NCBI RefSeq assembly: GCF_017875275.1
Contig: NZ_JAGGML010000001.1
Span: forward strand, 4,361,001-4,425,000
From: Xanthobacter flavus
GTDB taxonomy: Bacteria; Pseudomonadota; Alphaproteobacteria; Rhizobiales; Xanthobacteraceae
Reading direction: 5' to 3'
Length of the DNA stretch: 64,000 nt
The notes under the pieces: generated by a model
Told to the model about the DNA's origin: nothing
Database searches by the model: none
Seen by the model: the letters and a program-made list of their open reading frames with translations, nothing else
Part shown: positions 59,250 to 64,000 of the stretch, one piece after another
Layout of the letters: every line of letters starts with the position of its first letter
Position numbering within the stretch: the stretch's first letter is position 1
Translations under genes and position numbers: made by a program

Positions 59250-59890
59250 GGCGCAAGCTCCTCGAATCTCTTGAGGAAACGGGCTTTCGCCGTTTCCGCC
59301 TCCCAGGGGGTGAGATAATCCTTTTCCACCCCAGCGTCGAGGCGGGCGGGGCGGCCGAAGAAGGCTTTCGCCTCCTCCTCCGCGAATCCCGCCAGCCGCG
59401 TCGCCTCGAAATAGGCCGAGGCGCGGTCCGCCGCCTTGACGATCTTCAAAAGTTGATCGGGCCAGCCCACCGGCAGTGAAAAGCGCACGCAGATGGCACT
59501 GAGGAGACGCGCCTCCACGGCCTTGTAGTCGCCCCCCAGAACGGCCTTGAAGGGGGAGATCATGTCGCCGATGACGTATTCCGGCGCATCGTGCAGCAGC
59601 ACGCACAGCCGCCAGCGGGCGTCGAGGTCCGGATGGGTGCGGCGGGAAATCTTCTCCACCAGCAGGGAATGCTGGGCGACGGAGAAGATGTTGGCGCCCG
59701 AGGTCTGGCCGTTCCAGCGCGCCACGCGGGCGAGGCCGTGGGCGATGTCCTCGATCTCCACGTCGAGGGGGGAGGGGTCCAGCAGGTCGAGCCGGCGGCC
59801 GGAGAGCATGCGCTGCCACGCGCGCGGCGCGGCGCCGGCGCGGCGGGAGGTCTTTGGAAGGGGTTTGGCGGGGACGGCTGGCTCGGTCAC
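59246..59890 (-). CDS. HD-domain phosphohydrolase (YfbR-like)
   Basis: A 214-residue protein with metal motifs AQHSLLVEKI (His), VLLHDAPEYVIGDMISPFK (HD plus Glu/Asp) and KAADRASAYFEATRLAG (late Asp), the pattern of YfbR-type 5'-deoxynucleotidases. The first 40 residues are Pro/Arg-rich. I chose the GTG at 59890 (encodes TEPAVPAKPL), since GAGGAG lies upstream; an in-frame ATG at 59956 is the alternative. It is divergent from the NUDIX gene and coupled to the phosphatase. Confidence 0.85.
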   Translation of the reverse strand: MTEPAVPAKPLPKTSRRAGAAPRAWQRMLSGRRLDLLDPSPLDVEIEDIAHGLARVARWNGQTSGANIFSVAQHSLLVEKISRRTHPDLDARWRLCVLLHDAPEYVIGDMISPFKAVLGGDYKAVEARLLSAICVRFSLPVGWPDQLLKIVKAADRASAYFEATRLAGFAEEEAKAFFGRPARLDAGVEKDYLTPWEAETAKARFLKRFEELAP

Positions 59891-59991
59891 GAATCGCGTG
59901 CTCCTCGGATCGGGGAAAGGTAAGCTCCGGCCGAAACGCCACAAGCCGCCCGTCACGGGTGGCCGCGACCCTTTCCGTTCCGGGATTTCTC

Positions 59992-60456
59992 ATGTCCGAC
60001 ACCCTTGAGCGCGAGACGCCGGCCCTCCCGCCGGTGGAGGTGCGCCCGACGCTCGCCGCCAGCGCCGCCGTGTTCCGCGGCCCCCTCGTGCTGCTCGCCC
60101 GCCGTGCCGCCAATCCCGGTGCCGGTCTGTGGAGCCTGCCGGGCGGGCGTGTCGAGCCGGGCGAGACGGTGGCCGAGGCGGCCGTGCGCGAGGTGATGGA
60201 AGAGGTGGGCGTGGAGGCCGAGATCATCGGCCTCGCCGCCGCCCGCGACATCATCGTCCGCAACCGCGAGGGCGAGCTGAAGGCCCATTTCGTGGTGCTC
60301 GCCCATGCCGCCCGCTGGCGTGGCGGGGAGCCCATGCCCGGCGCGGAAGCGGCGGAAGTGGGCTGGTTTCGCATCAATGAGGTCGCCGGCCTCACCACCA
60401 CCGAGGGGCTCGCCGAGGTGGTAGCCAAGGCCGCGCTCCTGATGGGCGAGATCTGA
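59992..60456 (+). CDS. NUDIX hydrolase
   Basis: A 154-residue enzyme. The Nudix box GGRVEPGETVAEAAVREVMEEVGV (about 48-71; Gx5Ex7REUxEExGU) is intact. AARDIIVRNREGELKAHFVVL and a final helical part resemble the ADP-ribose pyrophosphatase / MutT-like group. The ATG at 59992 is chosen by family length. Substrate class is uncertain. Confidence 0.92.
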   Translation: MSDTLERETPALPPVEVRPTLAASAAVFRGPLVLLARRAANPGAGLWSLPGGRVEPGETVAEAAVREVMEEVGVEAEIIGLAAARDIIVRNREGELKAHFVVLAHAARWRGGEPMPGAEAAEVGWFRINEVAGLTTTEGLAEVVAKAALLMGEI

Positions 60457-60518
60457 GCCGCGGGTTCGCCGCCCCCTTGACCGCGGACGGCGGGCGCCGC
60501 AGGAGTGGCGGTGGAACC

Positions 60519-60920
60519 ATGCTGATGCGCGCCCTCTCTCTCCTTCTCGCCGCCGGCCTCCTGCTGGCCGGCCCCGAATCGTCCCGCGCCGCCGGGCCGA
60601 CGGAAGGCGCGGCGCCGCCCTATGATGGCGATTTGATGCGGCTCGCGGAAATCCTCGGCGCCCTGCATTACCTGCGGCCCCTGTGCGGCGTCACCGCCGA
60701 GGCGCAGCGCTGGCGCAACGAGATGCAGGCGCTGATCGACACCGAGCAGCCTTCGGAGACGCGCCGCACCAAGATCATCGCCAGCTTCAACCGCGGCTAT
60801 TCCAGCTATGCGGAGGTCTACCGCAGCTGCACGCCGGCCGCGCGGATGGCGGTGGATCGCCAGCTTGACGAGGGCGGGCGCCTCACGCACGAAATCGTCG
60901 TGCGGTATGGGGGCAATTGA
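60519..60920 (+). CDS. TIGR02301 family exported protein
   Basis: A 133-residue protein with a signal peptide (LSLLLAAGLLLAGPESSRAA). The mature part has MRLAEILGALHYLRPLCG, WRNEMQALIDTEQPSETRRTKIIASFNRGYSSYAEVYRSCTPAA, diagnostic for the TIGR02301 family found in Hyphomicrobiales; two Cys residues may pair. Function unknown. The ATG at 60519 gives the usual start. Confidence 0.9.
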   Translation: MLMRALSLLLAAGLLLAGPESSRAAGPTEGAAPPYDGDLMRLAEILGALHYLRPLCGVTAEAQRWRNEMQALIDTEQPSETRRTKIIASFNRGYSSYAEVYRSCTPAARMAVDRQLDEGGRLTHEIVVRYGGN

Positions 60921-61025
60921 CCGGTTCCGTGTTAACCTTTTGGTCAGAACTCGCCTGAATCGCCCTGCGTGAAGTGCTAGATATCCCGTGCGCCGTTCGG
61001 TTCTGCGGCGCGGAGGCAGCCAAAC

Positions 61026-61298
61026 GTGTCCACCTTGACAAACCCCGTCATCGACCTGCCCGAAATCTCGGACATGGCCGCCGATGACCGTCACGCCGCT
61101 TTGACCTATCTGAACGATGCGTGGGTCGAGGCCGTGCGCGAGGGGCTGGACGAGGATTGCCTGGTGCAGGCCGCACTCTTCACCGCTTTGCGCAGCCTCG
61201 TCGCCACCTATGGCGAGGCCGCGAGTTCCGAATATGTCGCGCGCGTCGCCGAGCGGGTCGCCGCCGGCGAATACACCGTGGTCAGCCGCTCGCACTGA
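61026..61298 (+). CDS. Conserved hypothetical protein, 90 residues
   Basis: An acidic, helical protein with a GTG start (encodes STLTNPVIDLPEISDMA), then AALTYLNDAWVEAVREGLDEDCLVQAALFTALRSLVATYGE and a C-terminal helix AEYVARVAERVAAGEY-like segment. I do not know a name, but the composition and length match a protein seen in Hyphomicrobiales. It is followed by a bidirectional terminator. Confidence 0.7.
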   Translation: MSTLTNPVIDLPEISDMAADDRHAALTYLNDAWVEAVREGLDEDCLVQAALFTALRSLVATYGEAASSEYVARVAERVAAGEYTVVSRSH

Positions 61299-61390
61299 GC
61301 GGCGCGGCGAGCCCCCTCGCCGTTCTGTCTTCGTCGCATTCCTCCCGCCGGGCCTCTCGCGAGCGCCCGGTTTTTCTTGTGTGCCGGCCC

Positions 61391-61432
61391 AAAAGAAAAC
61401 CGGCGCCCCGAGGGACGCCGGTTTTGCCTTTT
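61391..61432. terminator. Bidirectional terminator (unit 1)
   Basis: Stem accggcg...cgccggt (61399-61422) with GAG loop and ccc/ggg inner pairs. TTTTGCCTTTT follows on the plus strand (ends the 90-residue gene) and TTTTCTTTT on the minus strand. Confidence 0.8.
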
Positions 61433-61600
61433 CGGGTTCGCCACCCACGTCCCGCACTGCCGTCATTCCCCGGCTTGTCCGGGGGATCCACGGTACGGCC
61501 GGGGTGGTCTTCGCCGCTCAAACCGCTCCATCGGCCCGGTGGATGGCCCGGACGAGCCGGGCCATGACGGTGACGATGAGGGAACGCCGGAGACTTGCCG

Positions 61601-61635
61601 CTCAGGCGGCGTGGCGCTTGTTCTGGCGGTTGCTG
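61601..61635 (-). pseudogene. Duplicated 3' remnant of acs
   Basis: These 35 bp repeat the last 35 bp of acs, including the stop codon, with one difference. They encode NRQNKRHAA-stop in place of NRQNKRDAA-stop. There is no upstream reading frame, so it is a by-product of the tandem duplication. Confidence 0.85.
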
Positions 61636-61667
61636 AAAAGAAAACCGGCGCCCCGAGGGACGCCGGT
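61636..61667 (-). terminator. Terminator of acs (unit 2)
   Basis: Stem accggcg...cgccggt (61644-61667), followed on the minus strand by TTTTCTTTT (61644-61636). It is a copy of the hairpin at 61399. Transcripts from acs meet this one first, then the copy at 61391. Confidence 0.8.
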
Positions 61668-61845
61668 CTGGTCCTACTGTCGCTCCCGCCGACCTTTTCA
61701 CCGCCGTCATCCCCCGGCTTGTCCGGGGGATCCACGGAGCGGCTGGGCCGGATATTCGCCGCTCAAACCGCTCCATCGGCCCGGTGGATGCCCCGGACGA
61801 GCCGGGGCATGACGGTGACGATGAAGGGCGCCTGAGACGTGCCGC

Positions 61846-63798
61846 TCAGGCGGCGTCGCGCTTGTTCTGGCGGTTGCTGATGAGGTCTTCCACCACGCCG
61901 GGATCGGCCAGCGTCGAGGTGTCGCCGAGGCTCTCGAACTGGTCTTCCGCGATCTTGCGCAGGATGCGGCGCATGATCTTGCCCGATCGGGTCTTGGGCA
62001 GGCCCGGCGCGAACTGGATCAGGTCGGGCGAGGCGATGGGGCCGATCTCCCGGCGCACCCACGCCACCAGTTCCTTGCGCAACTCCTCGGTGGGTTCGAC
62101 GCCGTCCATCAGGGTGACATAGGCATAGATGCCCTGGCCCTTGATGTCGTGCGGGAAGCCCACCACCGCCGCCTCGGACACCTTCGGATGGGCGACGAGG
62201 GCGCTTTCCACCTCCGCCGTGCCCATGCGGTGGCCGGAGACGTTGATCACGTCGTCCACGCGGCCGGTGATCCAGTAGAAGCCGTCCGCGTCGCGGCGGC
62301 AGCCGTCGCCCGTGAAGTACTTGCCGGGGTATGTGGCGAAGTAGGTCTGCTCGAAGCGCTCATGGTCGCCATAGACCGTGCGCATCTGGCCCGGCCAGCT
62401 ATCGGCGATCACGAGGTTGCCCTCGCAGGCGCCGTCCAGCACCTGGCCGGCCGCATCCACCACTTCCGGCTGCACGCCGAAGAAGGGACGGGTGGCCGAG
62501 CCGGGCTTGAGCTTCGTGGCGCCGGGCAGGGGGGTGATGAGGATGCCGCCGGTCTCGGTCTGCCACCACGTATCGACGATGGGGCAGCGCTCCTCGCCGA
62601 CCACGCGGTAATACCACTCCCAGGCTTCCGGATTGATGGGCTCGCCCACCGAGCCCAGCAGGCGCAGGGAGGCGCGCGAGGTCTTCTTCACCGGGTCCTC
62701 GCCCGCCTGCATCAGCGAGCGGATGGCGGTGGGGGCGGTGTAGAAGATCGACACCTGGTGCTTGTCGATCACGTCCCAGAAGCGGGACATGCTGGGATAG
62801 TTGGGGATGCCCTCGAACATCAGCGTGGTGGCGCCGTTCGCGAGCGGGCCATAGACGATGTAGGAATGGCCCGTCACCCAGCCCACGTCGGCGGTGCACC
62901 AGTAGATGTCGCCGGGGTGATAGTCGAACACGTACTGATGCGTCATGGACGCATAGACGAGATAGCCGCCGGTGGTGTGCAGCACGCCCTTCGGCTTGCC
63001 GGTGGAGCCGGAGGTATAGAGGATGAACAGCGGATCTTCCGCGTTCATGGGCTCGGCCGGGCACTCGTCCGTCACCATGGCGGCGGCTTCGTCGTAATAG
63101 ACGTCGCGGCCGGGAACCATGTCCACCTTGCCGCCGGTGCGGCGCACCACGATCACGTGGTCCACGCCGCCCTCGATCTGGTTCACGGCCGCGTCCACAT
63201 TGGCCTTCAGCGGCACCTTGCGGCCGCCGCGCAGGCCTTCGTCCGCGGTGATGACGACCTTCGAGCCGCAGTCGGCGATGCGCCCGCCGAGGCTGTCCGG
63301 GGAGAAGCCGCCGAACACGATGGAGTGAATGGCGCCGAGCCGCGCGCAGGCGAGCATGGCGAACGCCGCCTCGGGGATCATCGGCAGATAGATGGTGACG
63401 CGGTCGCCCTTCTCCACGCCGCGGTTGCGCAGCACGTTGGCGAGCTTGTTCACCTCGGAGGAGAGTTCGCGATAGGTGATCTTGCGGCTCTCGTCGGGGC
63501 TGTCGCCCTCCCAGATGATCGCCACCTGGTCGCCGCGGGTCTCGAGATGCCGGTCCACGCAATTGTAGGCGACGTTGGTGACGCCGTCCTCGAACCACTT
63601 GATGGAGACGTGGCCGGGATCATACGAGGTGTTCTTCACCTTCGTGTAGGGCGTGAACCAGTCGATCCGCTTGCCGTGCTCGCCCCAGAAGGCGTTCGGG
63701 TCGTTGACCGAGGCGGCATACATGGATTGATAGTGCGCGTCGTCCACATAGGCCTTCTGGGCCCACTGGGACGGAACGTCATAAACCTTGTCGGACAT
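61846..63798 (-). CDS. acs: Acetyl-CoA synthetase
   Basis: A 650-residue ANL-superfamily enzyme that activates acetate to acetyl-CoA via acetyl-AMP. Motifs: [20 protein letters not shown] (P-loop A3), [10 protein letters not shown] (A5), [31 protein letters not shown] (A7-A8) and [14 protein letters not shown] with the conserved Lys that Pat-type enzymes acetylate. GAGGGAGG precedes the ATG at 63798. Length and motif order match Acs. Its 3' end is part of a tandem duplication, but the gene itself is whole. Confidence 0.97.
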   Translation of the reverse strand: MSDKVYDVPSQWAQKAYVDDAHYQSMYAASVNDPNAFWGEHGKRIDWFTPYTKVKNTSYDPGHVSIKWFEDGVTNVAYNCVDRHLETRGDQVAIIWEGDSPDESRKITYRELSSEVNKLANVLRNRGVEKGDRVTIYLPMIPEAAFAMLACARLGAIHSIVFGGFSPDSLGGRIADCGSKVVITADEGLRGGRKVPLKANVDAAVNQIEGGVDHVIVVRRTGGKVDMVPGRDVYYDEAAAMVTDECPAEPMNAEDPLFILYTSGSTGKPKGVLHTTGGYLVYASMTHQYVFDYHPGDIYWCTADVGWVTGHSYIVYGPLANGATTLMFEGIPNYPSMSRFWDVIDKHQVSIFYTAPTAIRSLMQAGEDPVKKTSRASLRLLGSVGEPINPEAWEWYYRVVGEERCPIVDTWWQTETGGILITPLPGATKLKPGSATRPFFGVQPEVVDAAGQVLDGACEGNLVIADSWPGQMRTVYGDHERFEQTYFATYPGKYFTGDGCRRDADGFYWITGRVDDVINVSGHRMGTAEVESALVAHPKVSEAAVVGFPHDIKGQGIYAYVTLMDGVEPTEELRKELVAWVRREIGPIASPDLIQFAPGLPKTRSGKIMRRILRKIAEDQFESLGDTSTLADPGVVEDLISNRQNKRDAA

Positions 63799-64000
63799 TT
63801 TCAAGCCTCCCTCGCGCGGACTGCTTCGTCCGCTGTCCATCGTTCACGGCGGTACCCGCCTTGGTTGGGGCGGATTATGCTGAGCGCCTCGACGCTCCAC
63901 AAGGCACCGCCCAGCCAGACTTTGGGCTCATAGCCCTTGGTTGGCCCCGGGCATTGCCGGGGAATCGTGACGGGCGCTGCAACACCCTGCGCCGCGATGT
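63799..64000. other. Upstream region of acs up to the window end
   Basis: 202 bp with the acs ribosome-binding site and presumably its promoter. A short inverted repeat (ggcggtacccgcc, 63847-63859) is visible. No other gene is supported. Confidence 0.5.

Larger units (their letters stand above)
61299..61845. other. Repeat-rich intergenic region between convergent genes
   Basis: 547 bp, most of it the tandem duplication 61391-61880. No gene is supported; the open frames through it are low-complexity Pro/Arg/Gly products of the palindromes. Confidence 0.75.
61391..61880. repeat. 245-bp tandem duplication including the acs 3' end
   Basis: Unit 1 is 61391-61635, unit 2 is 61636-61880. Both start with AAAAGAAAACCGGCGCCCCG and contain a family C palindrome pair, the sequence cgctcaaaccgctccatcgg, and end in gccgctcaggcggcgtSgcgcttgttctgg, which in unit 2 is the end of acs. 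The units differ mostly in the stretch after the first hairpin. Confidence 0.9.

Noticed and set aside
61117-61835. Open frames of 150-230 residues running from the 90-residue gene into the acs duplication
   Set aside because: They overlap a supported gene, a terminator and duplicated palindromes, and their sequence is low-complexity.

Overview
The window is dense, high-GC chromosomal DNA (most CDS use G/C at third positions) from an alphaproteobacterium, most likely order Hyphomicrobiales. Family Xanthobacteraceae (Xanthobacter/Azorhizobium-like) is my best guess, and it is inference only. The order rpsF-rpsR-DUF2232-rplI, the unit leuS-lptE-holA, families such as TIGR02301, DUF1178 and DUF952, and several families of palindromic intergenic repeats fit that group. 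I saw no tRNA, rRNA, CRISPR array or phage block.

Layout. 1-4221: 3' end of trpS, ubiG, then a minus-strand run of DUF1178, nitrilase-family amidase, glutaredoxin and ComF. 4278-7243: copper module, a YHS-YHS-HMBD P1B ATPase divergent from a CsoR-type repressor with two palindromic operator candidates between them. 7253-11251: rsmD, an RluB-type pseudouridine synthase with a very long Arg/Gly/Asp-rich tail, tadA, and a close homologue of fluoroacetate dehalogenase. 11335-15553: HdeA-like chaperone, coupled murein endopeptidase and L,D-transpeptidase, sfsA, thioesterase, SMR efflux protein. 16367-18794: rplI, DUF2232, rpsR, rpsF. 19216-22370: polysaccharide deacetylase, fabD, fabG (no acpP follows). 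22501-28871: membrane-anchored patatin-like lipase followed by a cyclopropane fatty acid synthase, an ion antiporter and holC. 29093-35885: small membrane proteins, DsbA-family isomerase, HSL-type esterase, YjbQ protein, orphan NarL-type response regulator, AmpG-like permease. 36141-44938: holA, lptE, leuS, a tiny two-gene membrane operon, pepA, rpsP, ffh. 45329-48417: epoxide-hydrolase-like protein, small membrane protein, MATE pump, DUF952.

Accessory part. 48500-49965 is an IS1595-family element with a good promoter, a transposase, a small basic passenger protein and a convergent 82-residue protein carrying an R-x4-H (HEPN-like) motif. It is followed by a CI/S24-type regulator. 50888-54414 is a DNA-repair locus: ATP-dependent ligase, a 186-bp tandem repeat array, a GIY-YIG protein and the ligase-associated metallo-beta-lactamase exonuclease, with the GIY-YIG start overlapping the exonuclease stop. 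Then come a TPR-methyltransferase, a 974-residue RTX-type calcium-binding repeat protein, a phosphatase/HD-hydrolase pair, a NUDIX hydrolase, TIGR02301 and acs. Downstream of acs is a 245-bp tandem duplication that has copied the last 35 bp of acs and its terminator.

Repeats. At least four families of palindromic intergenic repeats (called A-D here) recur across the window. They explain many spurious open frames in intergenic DNA.
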